Origin: Sphagnum magellanicum
Taxonomy: Eukaryota > Streptophyta > Sphagnopsida > Sphagnales > Sphagnaceae
Assembly (NCBI GenBank): GCA_021904315.1
Contig: CM038908.1
Coordinates: 14,342,501 to 14,406,500, forward strand
Direction: 5' to 3'
DNA length: 64,000 bases
This document shows positions 23,929 through 36,639 of the stretch, in pieces. Below the pieces are notes generated by a model. The model made no database searches, had not been told where the DNA came from, and was given only the letters and a program-made list of their open reading frames with translations. The position numbers and the translations under genes were made by a program. Every line of letters begins with the position of its first letter. Positions within the stretch are counted from its first letter, which is position 1.

Positions 23929-26900
23929 ATTTCAATAGTTTGAAAACCTTGAAACACAACAATCACATTATAATTGAAATCTCTCTCACATTAATTCAAT
24001 TCAGTTATTATTAATTTAGGAAGAATCCCTTTCCTAAAAAATGGAACAATAAATCCCTGTAGCAACCAAAATCTAAATCATTAAATGCAAAGACATAAAA
24101 ACCATCAAAATGACATATTCTTGAATTTAGAGTTTACAAATTTTGGTAACAAGTACCTTTGTGGTTGATGCTTGAAAGGTGTAAAAGCTTTTACACACCT
24201 TTCAAAAGCCTAAGTGAATCCTTTAATTGTTATCAACTTTTAAATGCCATTTTCAAGAAATTGGAACAAAATATCTTTATAACAACCAAAACAGAAAATA
24301 ATCTCAAGTAGCCAAAAAAAAATTAAAAAATTTACTAGGTCCATTTATGATTTGGTACCAAAAATGAATGAACAAATTTAAAAAGATTCCAAAGTCCAAC
24401 TTTGGATTTTTGTTCAATTTAGATTTTTTTGATATAGTGAATTGTTGTATGCCATAAAATAAAATGATGTTGTGTTAAATTAATAAAAATATTAAAAAAT
24501 AGTTTGGATACTCTGTAAATATCATTTTGAATATTTTAAACTAATTATATTAAGTGTCCAACTTGCACTTTTTAAAAAAAGTAATAAAAGGGAATGTATT
24601 AAATCATGCAATTGATTTCGATCTTTTTGTTCAACAAAAATATGCTTCCTTCTATGCAAATACATGTTTATTGGGTGAAGTTGATGAAAAATCAAATCAC
24701 ATTTTAATTCCAAATAATTAAAATTTTGAAGGAAAGGGTTGCAAGGGAAACGATTCCCTTTTTTAACCATTATTTAGTTGTCTATATTCACTAGGCTCAA
24801 AAGTTTTAGCTCCAAGTGCAATCACACATGTAATAAATAATCTTGCCAAAAAAAAGTTCATAAAAACTCATTTTAGAATCTTTTTTGTGTTTGTGTTTGT
24901 AAACCAAGATATTAATGCAAAATTATGTACACATGTGAAAAATAACCATCATCACATGAATTATTTTATATTGGACTATCACCATCATTTTGAATTTTTT
25001 AACTTAAATTTTATTGTGTAAATATTATTTGCAAAAGATAGTCTTAAAAAGCCATGGAATCCTTTTTCCTTTTTATAAAACCCCACCCATGAATGGACCC
25101 TACCTACTTTTAACACAAGTTCCAACTAGGAAGAAAACTCAAGTTCAAATATAAAACAATGATTAACAACCATGTCCTTGGAATTAAGTTAGAAAAAAAT
25201 AAGTTATAAAACTTGTTTGAAACAAAAAGCCCAGGATTGTGTGGTTTAAACCCACTTTGAATAGTAATGGTAAATCCAAACCTAGGATAGTTGCAAATAG
25301 TCCTTGGTGTTACTTTTTTTGTGCTCCTCCAAAATATATTGTTATGTTTTTAGTCAAATTCCAAAAGTAATAGTCACATTGTTTGAGTTGCTTTCACTTT
25401 TATATGTATGAAAACAAAATCTTGAAATAATGGTGTAGAAAAGGTAGGTAATATTACATTCCAATAATGCACAAAACACAAAGAATAAAAAGAGTTCACA
25501 AAAGATGAATAATATCAACAACCAATAATATGGGGGGAAAAAAAAATAGCAACAAAACAAACATCAAAACCTAAAACCCTAAAAATCAAGAATGGGAATG
25601 AAATCTTTAAAAAAAAACGAATTGGTTGCCTCACTTCTTGTCACAACATTTTACTTGTTTAAATCAATTCTTATTGATTCCTATGTTTATTGATTTGGAA
25701 TTTTAAGCATTGCAATTCTCTTGATGCTTGGCATACCACAATAATTTTAGTTTTCCTTGTTATAATTATAATCATCATTGTTGTTGAGATGGTTCTAAAA
25801 TGTTTGTCCCTATCACCATTGTAGTTGCCCTTTGATATGTTTGATTTTCATTGGATCTTCATTAAAAACATTTTGTTTTCTCTTTCTTCCCAAATTTCAA
25901 CTTTTTGTCTTTGTTCTTCTTGGAGAAATTTTTGAAATTAGCTTTTCAAAAGTTGGAGTATCATCTTGTGTGATCATTATGAGAAAAAAAATTTCATAAA
26001 GATTGTGAATTCAATACATGAATAACAACTTCTTCATCTAGTATGACTTCTCCAATTCCTACAAGCAAAATGAATGTTTTTTGGACAAACCAAAAAAATT
26101 CAAAAACATTCCCTCGTTCTTACCTTAGATTTTTAAACTTATTTTAAGGATCATCTTCCTTCCAACATTCCTAGTCTTGAAAAGATCTTGGAGTGATCTC
26201 CAAGAGATCACTAGATCAATTAATTTTAGATATGTAAGGGATAATAATTTCATCCATTCTTGAGAAGTTCATGATGGTTAATGCTTTAGTCCTTAGTCTC
26301 TAAAGGATTTTTGCATCCCTTCCAACTAAACTTACTACAAAGGGAACTATGGATCTTGAATTGTGACTAGTTGTAGCATTAGGTTGAAATAGACAAACTA
26401 TGGACCAATAGACCCTCTTGAAGCAAGACATTTTTAATATGAAACTTTCACACTAGAAAACTTTTAGTCCCATACAATTTTGTTGGCCTTGCCTACCAAG
26501 GCAAGGATATTGTGTTTAGATTCATTATCAAGTATAGGAGCTTAAGGGATTTTGGCCCCTAGTAGTAGGTCTAGTTTTGTATGAGGATTTTTGAAAGATG
26601 ATATTTTGGCTTGTGTTGAAACTTGAGATTGCTTATAGAGTTATGATAACGGGTTTTGATTTCTTTTAGAGGATTTTTTTGAAGCTTATATTAGTGCATG
26701 GTGAAATATTTGAATTTCCGTAATTCTTCTTTTGCCTTATGATACTTTTTAATGTAAATGGCAAGGCTAGAGTGTGACAAATTTTGGTTACAAGCTAAAT
26801 ATCAAAGAATTAAGAAAAAAAGGTATCCTTCTATACTTTTGGCTACTTTACTTAAACGATGGATAGAAATCTGGCAAACTTTCTTGAAATTTAGTCAAAT

Positions 26901-27434
26901 TCTGGCTATTGAAAACCTCAAAAAAGCACTTGATTTTACCACTTTTAAATTTTTAATATAGCTTTTTGGCTATATAGAGCCAGCCCAAAAAAAAGGCTCC
27001 ATTGAAGGGCAGAGCCACTGAATCATAGGCTAGGTTGTAATGCTTTCTGTTTTTAGAAATTTTGAGTTAATGAGTTAAAACAGCGGACTCAACTCATGAG
27101 TTGCAGCCATGGCTCAATTTCTCATTGAGCTGGATCCTTTTGCTGCAAGCATTTTGAAACAGAACTACAATACATGTGCAGAAGGGAATCCTAAGCAAAT
27201 TGCAATCGATTCCAAATAGATCCACAATATCAGTTATGCAACTCAATGTGATAACATATCATCGAATGTTTGCTGGAAGGAAAAAAAAAAAAACAAGACC
27301 CTAACTACATTTTTATGTGACATCTGGAGGCACAATAAAACCTTCAAATGTTAGCTAGCCATCATTGTCTTCCACCCTCTATTTGCTTCTTCATTGAATA
27401 GTGTACACCTTACATAGTGGCAATCATTTACGGT

Positions 27435-30400
27435 TCAAAGTCTGGATTTCACTCCATGATTTGTTTTCCGCAACATCCCTTCTTGAGCTGTTGAGATGAC
27501 GAGCTGTACACAAACAAAGCATGATTGGAAAATGGTCAAATATACAGCCAGGACAATCTTTTTGTGTACATTATTCGTGTGCAAAGTTTGTGTGCAGAGT
27601 CTTATATGACCTTTGTACATTGATTGCCAAGAAGTCCTCTGTTACAATTCATTGACAAGTAATGCGACACTACTGTGATATACAAACAGAAAAGGGCATC
27701 AATACCTCTCCACTTTGTGTGTAGATCTGGCCAAAGACCAAACCTCGTCCATGGCCTGCTTCTGGGCTTGTTTGCTGCAACAGTTGCATAGCGACCCAAA
27801 ACAATATGATACATACACCCATGAGATCCAAAGGTACACATGACCTTGAAGTTGGGTCAGTGAGATTATACAAATTGCATATGGAAAACAGAATAGTTTA
27901 GGGTCTAGCGTTTAGGGTGTAAGAAACAAATCAAGGCTAGCATAATGATGTGCACACATAGGTGAAGAATACATGACGTACCACGTATAGAAGCCATTCA
28001 TCAGCTCTGAATGGCTTGTGGAACCACATACTGCACAATTACCACCACCTTGGGATGTGAATTTCTCTTTGTGAATTTCTCAAAGAGAAATTCAAGGAGA
28101 CAAAAACACTTGCTACTTTGCAACCTTTGTACAATTGTCAATACAAAAGACCTCATGTGAAGAGACATGCAGAAATTTGGCCACTCTGAACAGATTGATA
28201 ACAAGAAACCCAATGCCCAGAGCCAACTAGTGTTATAGTAGCAGGAATATTGATTGATGCAAGCTGGAAAACCACTGACAGAAAGGAAAAAACTCAAGGT
28301 GAAAGAAGTGTAACGTACGAGTGGTCAAGACTCAGAACCTGCATCTCATTACGCCCTGGTATGTGTTTGTGAGGCCGTAGGGCTGTTTCTATAAATGTCC
28401 AATCAGATGCATATGCAGCAACGCATCTGTGAAATCAGCCATCAGTTATGAGAAGAGAGAAGTAAGAGATATTGCAACAAGCTCTCAGATACTTATGTAT
28501 GCAATGAGCTCTCAGAGGCATGGAAAAACCATCCAAATTAGATGAATACGAAGGGGTAAAGGAAAATGCTTCAGTCCCAAGCAAAGAGACTGCATCTAGA
28601 GTTATCATGGCAGAGCAACCATATAATTTTTCTCTCCTACATCCTTCACTGCAACAATTGTAACAGAAACCCACATATCAAATTCAAAGAACAATAGTTT
28701 GAACACCCAACTACAGATCTCTACTTTGGGAAAGTTCTGAAAAATTCCATACCGCTGAAGAGCCTGGTCATCGGATAATTTTCCCTTTGATCGCATCCAG
28801 ACCCTCTGTCTGTAAATATATAATACCCATTACCTGCCTCTTATCAGAGCCAGCAAGCAAGAATGAGGAAAAACCTAGGAATTAAAAAATTCAGCTGAAA
28901 AAAGTGATGATGATGTACACACTCTCACCTTGGTTCCAAAACTTGGCGCATAACGCGATCTATAGGTTCAACAAACCTCATCTCCAAAGGAGCTGGTGCA
29001 ACTTTCATAGATGCCAGTTTTTGCCTTATCTTCCTGAAAGTCATGTTATTGAAGAGCTTTACCACCAGGAAAAGCTTATCACCCATTGTTGAAAAATAAG
29101 GTCACATTTCAGGGACCCTCCATGTGCACAATACAATATAATAGTGTTGTTGCAAACATGACCTATAGAACTCAATTTCTAAGTGTGTAAAAATGGGAGT
29201 CCAAATGTGTCAAGAAACTACTTACAAGGGGATGCGGGGGTCTGTACGGTAACTCTCCAGTACTTTCTCCCATGGAGGAACCTGTAGAGATTGAACCAAT
29301 TTTAATACTGAGAAAATCCAGTACCAAGCAAATTGTACATATCTGAAAACAGAGTCTACAGATTTGCAAAATACATAGAAAGTGAGTGGGTTGAACTGAA
29401 TGCACCTCATCTGGTTTAGGTGCATCTGGCATTGGCTGTTGATGTTCAACACCATCCACAGGTCTCTGAAGGATATTCACATGACCAACTGGAGAGCACT
29501 TAGACATGTGGGGTTTTTTTGTTTTTCCTCCTCACAAATGAGATTCTTTCTTGTGGCATTTTGCAGGTCCAATACATGATCAGAGTCCACTCCTCCTACA
29601 TGAGATCATGTTTTAGCAACCAAAACAAAAGCAGAGAGCAATACCTGGAAAGAAGCATACATGGTAAAAATAACTCTGCCTTTCTGTGTAGCCAACACTT
29701 GTCGGGTAGCAAATGTGTGGCCATCTCGAGTCCTCTCTACCTTGTATATGATTGGCACTGCGATTCATTGGCACCCAAAAGACTGTCATGGTTTGTGGAC
29801 CAAGCAAACACCATGTAAACTGGATGGACAGTTTGGTTCAACATTTTCTACAGTATGATCCAGGGTTTAGGGTTTACTACAGAAATGCCACTTTTGGTGC
29901 CATTTCTGATGAATCATACAGAATTTGCTCCAGTGTCTGAATTCTCTAACCCTGAGCTATCACATACAAACTTGACTCTCTGACCAAGAACTGGGATTAG
30001 GGTTTAGGGTTTAGGGAAGAAAGACTGCAGCATATGCCTGGACTTTTCTTCTGTATCAGTCCCTCTTCACAACAACTATCATGAAGTGGCATGTTTGAGC
30101 ACTTTCTGACAAGGAGATGATTATTGGCCAGGAGGGTTAAGTGACAATACCCTGATCATCACCCGTGCGGAGAAAGTATGAATGAAGGCTGTGAACAAGG
30201 AGGGAAGGATCAACTGACTTGCTGGCAGCTGCTAGAGCCTGCAATATGCACCCTAACTCTTCAATTACAAATTGCCTCCATCTCTTGTCCATTACCAGAA
30301 AAATCCCCCCTAGATTTATTGACTGATATGAACAGCTATAGAATGTAGAAAAGTCTAGGGCTATCGGGAGATGTACTTGGCCCAATAGCTGCCCACCGAA

Positions 30401-32099
30401 GACATTGCCGCTAAATGAGGGATAGTCCTTCTCTGTAACTCCTCGATACAGATCAACCTACCAAAAACATCATGGAAAACTTGATGACAGTTATGTTATC
30501 TTTACACAGAAGGTCTAACCACTATTTTTGCAATCTGATTCTCCAAATTGTGTGAAGAGCACACACTTCCTGAAGAGCACAAGCTTTTTCAAAAGAATTT
30601 CTTCACACATTTTCACTATAAATCATATCTGACCCATAAAATCCAGCACACTTACTTCCAAGGTCTCAAGCTGCAGAATGCGCTCCACCAGAGAAACACT
30701 AGTCTGATCTGGTTTGGTGGCCCATATGGACTCAGATGATAGTAAGTCAGCATCCTCATGTCCAAGAACAAAGCACATCAGCTGCAAACAAACACAATGC
30801 TAAGAGGAAGACAATTTGGACTCTCCACACTTTCCAAAACATCTGCCATGAAACAAACAAATTAAACCCCAAGTCTAAGCATTCAGTTAAGGCCCCTAAA
30901 TTAATGTTTTTGTGCTTCACAGGAAAGGAAAGGAGGACCTCAGTGATTGCATTTATGTCAGCTTTGTGGAGTGTTTTCACAGGTCCAGAACAGGCTGTTG
31001 CCACCCAACAACATGCCACAAAAATTTGGTCACCCAAAAGTCTGAAACTTGTGCATGTCTATGAAATTCCAGAGAAATAAATCTCGACAACCCAAATCTT
31101 TTTTGAAGATAACAAAAGGTTGAGCTTCAATCAAAGAAGGGGAAAGCCCAATCACAGAATCAAGCTGCAACAGACAAGCTCAATGTGAGGGGTAAAATCA
31201 TTGATTTCAACTTGTCAGCATACCATATCCAAAGTAGTCACCCGGCTTCAAAATGGGCATGGTATGCTGCATCATGGTGCCACTGATTGATGCTGAAACC
31301 TCTGCCTGAATACATACAAGAAGTTTACAAACACATGTGAATTGAAATGCACACGGTAGGTCCACATGAAAATGATGACTGCCACCATTTTGTACCCCAT
31401 AACATAATGCTCCTCCTCATACACCTCTTGCTCTTTCTGATTGTAGCATTCTGTTATTGCTACAAGTCTTCTGAAAGATGGACAGGAAAGGAAAGTGAAG
31501 AAGACATGATGATAACATGAGAAAAAGGGACAATGAATAGGAGGTACTACTCCACCTGTCCTTTGTAGAGGAAGTAAAGCCCTTCTCCTGGTGACCCTTC
31601 ATGCACCAGCATCTCACCTGGTTCTGACCAAACAAAACAAAAAAGGCATTCGCAATTTCAGTACTTAGTGCAGAATGAATTCACATGAAGAAAATGGGAT
31701 TATTCGACAGGAAAGAGAACCTGTAGCACACAAAAAAAGGGGGGGTGGGGGGGAGAAAAAAAGACTTGGGTCTCTCACCAAAGTGTCGCAGCTTCACGAC
31801 ATCGGCAATCTTTTGAACTGATGCTCCAGGCAATTGCTGCAACAAAGGTATCGATCCCAGAAAATCCAGAACTGCATACCCAAAAACAAAATTCAGGATC
31901 GAGAGCTCTCTGCCTCTTGCAATTAAAAAAAAATTCAGACTCCCTTGAGATCCTTCCTACAACACAATCAATCCTCGAAAGGAAGAGGGTGGGGGGGAAC
32001 TGCAGAGAAAAACAGAGTCTTTGTGTGAAATGAAGAAGTGAGAGAAAGAAAAATACGCATGTGTGCAACTGACTGACCTTCTTTTGAGTCTACCGCCAT
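27435..32099 (-). CDS. ACH: Acyl-CoA thioesterase II with N-terminal cyclic-nucleotide-binding domain, PTS1
   Basis: I assembled 17 minus-strand exons that join in phase into 433 residues; plant ACH1/ACH2 are about 430. Exons: 32099-32078, 31871-31779, 31623-31556, 31305-31224, 30994-30939, 30781-30656, 30457-30377, 30238-30151, 29757-29645, 29465-29406, 29281-29226, 29033-28929, 28809-28753, 28426-28319, 28030-27982, 27774-27706, 27503-27435. The N-terminal part is a cNMP-binding fold ([30 protein letters not shown]). Two TesB hot-dog halves follow ([24 protein letters not shown]; then [20 protein letters not shown]). The catalytic Asp370 and Gln418 (TAQEG) are present. The C-terminus SRL is a peroxisomal targeting signal. 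It hydrolyses acyl-CoA to free fatty acid and CoA. Exon 5 (56 nt) is the least certain. Confidence 0.92.
29865..30016. repeat. Interstitial telomere-like TTTAGGG motifs
   Basis: AGGGTTTAGGGTTTA begins near 29868, and TTAGGGTTTAGGGTTTAGGG lies at 29997-30016. Both are inside an intron (30150-29758) of the acyl-CoA thioesterase gene. They are plant-type telomere repeats of only two to three units, so they are likely random or repair-derived and not a telomere remnant. Confidence 0.6.
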
Positions 32100-32336
32100 T
32101 GCAACCGTTTCTTCCAGCTGCTACTTCATCACCCACGATCCACAAAAACTCTGATCTTGATCTTCTCTCGTGTGTGTGTGTCTCTCGATTTTCTTTATTT
32201 GCGCGACGCGACGACAACAACATCAGCTGAGGAAGAAGAAGAATGACACTTCCCTAGCGTATGCGGGAAGGGGACTCCATAATGTCTCTGTTCACACTTG
32301 GACGAAACGAACTCCTAGGTGTAAAATAAATTATCC

Positions 32337-32945
32337 ACATTCCCACTTTTGGCCGAAACCCAATAGCCCTTTTGGGTAGTCTCAAACTCAAAACTGAGTA
32401 TCAAATGGAAACACGCCTCTATTGAGCCAAAATCAAGGAACAATGTCTTTTCATTTTTGACGTGTGAAAGTGAAGTTGGGCTTTTATGTATAGGGTAAGG
32501 AATAGATAACCCTATTCACATGCAACGCCCCATTCCCACTTTTGACTCAAACCCAATAGCTTTTTGAGGCCCAAACTTGTAATTGAGCATCAAATGGAAA
32601 CATGCATGCCACTTTTGTGCCAGTTATTACCTCTAGTCTCTAGCCTGGTTTGGCAGCAAGATGCCTAATAATTAATTATTTATTTTTAAGTGTCAAATTA
32701 TATTTGACAAAAAGAATGATGATTTAGAATTTGGCATTAAACTAACTAAATAATGAAGCTATTGGGCTATTGAGCTTCATTCAGATTTTTGCCATGGCAC
32801 GCACATGTTTTTCAGAATTTTTCAACAATTCCAAATAATTAATTAATTAGTGCCTACCCAGCCTAGGTACTAGGGTACTAGGAACAAGAGTTTCATTTGC
32901 TAAGTGTGCAAGTGAAGTTGGGCTTTATGTATAGGGCAAGGAACA
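32337..32945. repeat. Local direct duplications upstream of the thioesterase gene
   Basis: A segment at 32337-32420 (CATTCCCACTTTTGGCC..AAACCCAATAG..ATCAAATGGAAACACGCC) recurs at about 32530-32612. A second segment, AGTGAAGTTGGGCTTTTATG followed by TATAGGGTAAGGAA at about 32470-32503, recurs at about 32911-32943. This shows stepwise duplication just outside the promoter. Confidence 0.65.
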
Positions 32946-32970
32946 TTTTTGAGACGCTTCATAGTTTTGA

Positions 32971-33150
32971 GACACTTCATGCCATGCTTAGAAAGCTCTC
33001 AATGAGTAAGGGTGCAAGGACTTGGTTTGAAACGCTTCATGCCATGCTTAGAAAGCTCTCAATGAGTAAGGGCGGGAGGACTTGGTTTGAAACGCTTCAT
33101 GCCATGCTTAGAAAGCTCTCAATGAGTAAGGGTGCGCTAACTTGGTTTGA
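32971..33150 (+). repeat. Minisatellite, three 60-bp units, open in one frame
   Basis: Three nearly identical 60-bp units (starting at 32971, 33031 and 33091) read CTTCATGCCATGCTTAGAAA and onward, through AAGCTCTCAATGAGTAAGG to ACTTGGTTTGA. Because the period is a multiple of three, the plus strand carries an open frame (32897-33190) encoding a 20-residue repeat (MLRKLSMSKGARTWFETLHA). A decayed partial unit precedes the array. I find no start context, splice partner or family that would make it a gene. Confidence 0.85.
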
Positions 33151-34179
33151 GACTCTTTGGAGCTACGATGTGGAAGCTATTGATTATTGAATCATCTTCT
33201 CAATGAAAACTAAATAAAATCGAAACTGAAAAACTGTATTGGAATTTTGGAGGCGTTCTTGGTGTTGTTAGAAAGCCCCGTGGTGATGAGTCAGATTTAA
33301 TAGAGTTTATTTCACAATTTTTAGAGCTAAGGTGTGGAAGATATTGATGTTTGAGTGAATTTTGTTGCTGAAAATTCAAACAAATTGCAAAAATTGGGTT
33401 TGGAAGGAAAAGTCAGTTGAATCTTCAGTGTGTTCACACTTGGGTAGATTCAACGTGTTCACACTTGGGCCAACGACATAAGCTACACTAGTTTTTTTAT
33501 AATTGTATTGTTGAAGTGATTTTTTCTAGCTATGCATGTTTGATTGAAGGCATTAAAACTTATTTTCAAAGATTCACTTATAAGTTTTCATGTTTTGTTT
33601 CAAATTTTCAATTGTTGCATTAGATAATTCATTCTCCAACCTTTTGATATATGCACACAACTAGTGTGCAAAGGACAAATGTGTTTATGTGGTGGGTGTA
33701 AGTACCTTATGTGTACACCTAAAACCCAACCTTGGTCAAAAATAGAATGCGTTCCTAACCTTTTGCCACCCCTATGGTTGGTACAATATTTTATATGTAT
33801 ACCTAAAACCTACAAAATGCAACTATCCTTTTGCCACACCCTAGTGGATACAATACCTTATATGCGTGGTTTTTTTAATATATTTTTCATTTGTAGCATG
33901 AGTGGCAAGGGCATGTGTGAGAGGAGTGCCCATATGGCTAGTTGCTTAACAAAATAGTGTGATGTATGTGGCTAAATTGCAAGCACATAAGTGACAATTT
34001 GGCAAAGACTTTTGAATTGGTAAAGGCACCTTCTGGCTCCCATTTACACATTTAACTGGAAAACAAAGGCTTTAGGTTTGCAAAGATGTCTAGGTTTTAG
34101 GCTTCTAGTTTATAAATCAATTATGCAATTAGGCAACATGTAGCATTTGTAACTAGAATTTAAATTTAAATATAATTAT

Positions 34180-34260
34180 TCATTTAGAAGACCTTGTAGG
34201 GGATTTGAACCCTAGTCACAAGGACCTTGGTCATTGCAACACAAAGTGCTTGGAACAATT
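34180..34260 (-). mobile_element. Possible tRNA-derived SINE fragment
   Basis: On the minus strand the segment contains CTAGGGTTCAAATCCCCTA, which fits the tRNA T-arm / pol III B-box pattern (GGTTCRANNCC) with pairing flanks. It is preceded about 30 bases upstream by a weak A-box-like region. It does not fold as a complete tRNA by eye. A SINE remnant is the better explanation, at low confidence. Confidence 0.3.
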
Positions 34261-35739
34261 GACAAAATTAGTATTATAATACAAATCACATCAAATTTCA
34301 AAACATGTGACACTATGAAAAAAATTTGATCATGCATTCACTTCTATTCTAACCTTATGTTCACCATTCCAATCTACAATGGTAGCTTGGAAAAGGAAAG
34401 TGTTCTTAGTGCAAAAATCTTGAACAAACATGCAAACAATAATGTCCAAATGCTCAACTAGTCAATTTCAAACTTTAAACTTCATGAAAATTAATGTGGA
34501 AAATGTTCTTTCATCTTCTATGTTGTTAATGATTAGAACAATGGCCATTTGAGCAAGTTTCACAAACTTAGAAAGATGAACAACTAACAAATTGTTTGCA
34601 CATGGCAAGTTGACGCCATACTTTAGTGACATGATTTTCATCTCTAGGTTCTTCCATGGCCTTATGAGCTTTAGTTTTCATAGTCAACTTGAAAATCGAT
34701 GTATGTAGATCCAAAATATCATTTAAAAATGGTTCAAAAACCCATGAGCTAGATGTACCAAGTTTTTTGGGTGGGTAAAAACACACTGCAATGTATTTTT
34801 ATGAAAGTCATAGTGGTAGTTTACTAATTTTGTCAAGTCTTGGCTTTTACAATTCAAATGCATTTAAAAAATTCAAAAAATATAAGTTGAAAATTTGAAA
34901 CATTTACTCTAGTCCACCTAACTTTAAAAACAAATACACAAAAAAGTCCAATACTTAGTGAAAAATGGACTGTACAATGTTGGCCACATTTAATGTCATA
35001 GTTTTTTTTTAATGGTTATGGATTTTCTTCTTCTAATGGATTTGGAGGAAATGTTCAAAATTTTGGGGGGCCCTACATTGTAGGTTCATAACACTTAAGA
35101 TGAAAAAGTCAAGTAGATAAATGTTCTTTCATTTTAAAAAAAAATCAAAATGAAGACCTCAAAATTCACAAAGGCCATTTAGATATCCAAATTGATTTTT
35201 CCAAGAGCCATATTTATAGAGATGTTTTAAAAAGGTTTAATTAGAAGCACATGAACTTGGATATGGAAAAAAAAATGATAACTTCAACATGATTTAAACG
35301 TTTCAATGTGAAAATACATTGGATTTGGACTCCGAAAATGGACTTTCAACCGTCCTTTTTGGTCCACCCTAATATGCTTTCACCCAAATGTACAATAATG
35401 TCTTTTGATCAAGCTTAGATGAGTCATGAAAATGGATTCACAATTTGGTTCTAACCAATATTGTGGATAAATGACCTTAAATGCATTCATCAACCCATGA
35501 TTCAAAAACCTAAATTCCAACTCAATGACCAACAAATTGCATGCAATAGTGCATTAGGCTTTCACAACTATTATAGTTGTTTCAAAGTCATTATGAGTAA
35601 TTGAAAAATGGAAACCAATTAAGGGGTCAATAAAATGGACCACATGGGACTATCCCATAAATAAAAAGGACAAATGTTCTATGCCATCATTTAGATCAGT
35701 TATCCAATCTTGCATAATCTTACATAATGTGTTTACAAC

Positions 35740-36262
35740 AACATCAATGTACATCAATGTTTATAGCTTGGAAAGATGTGTTTTGAATCACCATACATCC
35801 TATATAGGTTTGCTTGGCAAATTTTGATAATTGCAATGTAATCACATACAAATAATCTTTGCCCTTTACAAATTTCATCAAAACATTAATGGATTCTAGC
35901 ATGGGGAAAATACATGGTAGGCCCATAATTGTATCAATGTCACACAAATTTAACACATTGGACTTGGTTGCCTCCATTGAACCAAAATCAATTGCCATCT
36001 TAACAATCAACATCTTAAACTTTTTCCCAATTTGCTTCAAAAGTGTTAGCATGTTGATCCACTTCATTTTCACATTTCAAAAAACTTTCAAACCTTTTGT
36101 TTTCACAATTTCAGTAAGCCTTTGGAATTCAAGATGGCATTTGGGGGAGCTAAAAAATACGCATAAAACAATTGAAGGAGATTTTCCAATTTGGAAACCA
36201 TTAGCATGAAAAAAAAATTTACATTGCAAGGTTTGTTCTATGTGCCATATAATGGATCCCAA
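35740..36262 (-). pseudogene. hAT-like transposase relic
   Basis: The minus strand reads SSPKCHLEFQRLTEIVKTKG, then an in-frame stop, NVKMKWINML, LIVKMAIDFG, LCDIDTIMGLPCIFPMLES and INVLMKF. A frame change follows, to VCDYIAIIKICQANLYRMYG. This order fits the hAT-like transposase-derived proteins I recall from plant repeats (SSPKRHLEF, NVKTRWISML, LCD-LL-L-C-LPLLE, VCD-V-AIK-CQ-LY). One stop and one frameshift show it is inactive. Terminal repeats were not found. Confidence 0.6.
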
Positions 36263-36639
36263 TGAAGAAAGGTGTTTGCTTTATCTTCATTAAACCAATA
36301 ATTCCAAATTTGACCCTTTGAAATGTGAAGGCACCATCAATTCCTAAACACAAGGTGTTCTGTAATTTGACCTTGAAACAAACCACCATATTTCATTAGA
36401 GCGAAAAAAAATGACAACTTTGATATTTGTGCCAATTCCACCATCATTCGAATGTCCAAGTGTGAGCAAAATAGGCACATGCCTAAAAACCACCATCACA
36501 TAGCAATGGATGTAATACAAGTTTCAATTATCAATTGTAATTACTTCATTTCCAAAAATTGAAAAAAAGTTGTGAAAACAAGATTTTTTCTTTAATGTCA
36601 CAGATGCCAAGGCCATGAAGTTCATTCATTTGAATTTTC

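Larger units (their letters stand above)
16180..27430. other. Gene desert of decayed repeats
   Basis: Eleven kilobases of mostly AT-rich DNA have no intact gene that I can support. Identified pieces are a gypsy integrase relic (18660-18952), two degenerate tandem arrays (20345-20740 and 21203-21715) and a solo LTR (23110-23928). (TAA)n near 16476 and (TA)n(CA)n near 20305 are microsatellites. The remaining open frames are short and lack motifs. Confidence 0.65.

Noticed and set aside
29997-30016. Telomere or chromosome-fusion scar
   Set aside because: Only two to three TTTAGGG units inside an intron; too short to argue for a fusion.
34180-34260. A complete tRNA gene
   Set aside because: Only the T-arm/B-box part fits; acceptor and anticodon stems cannot be paired by eye.
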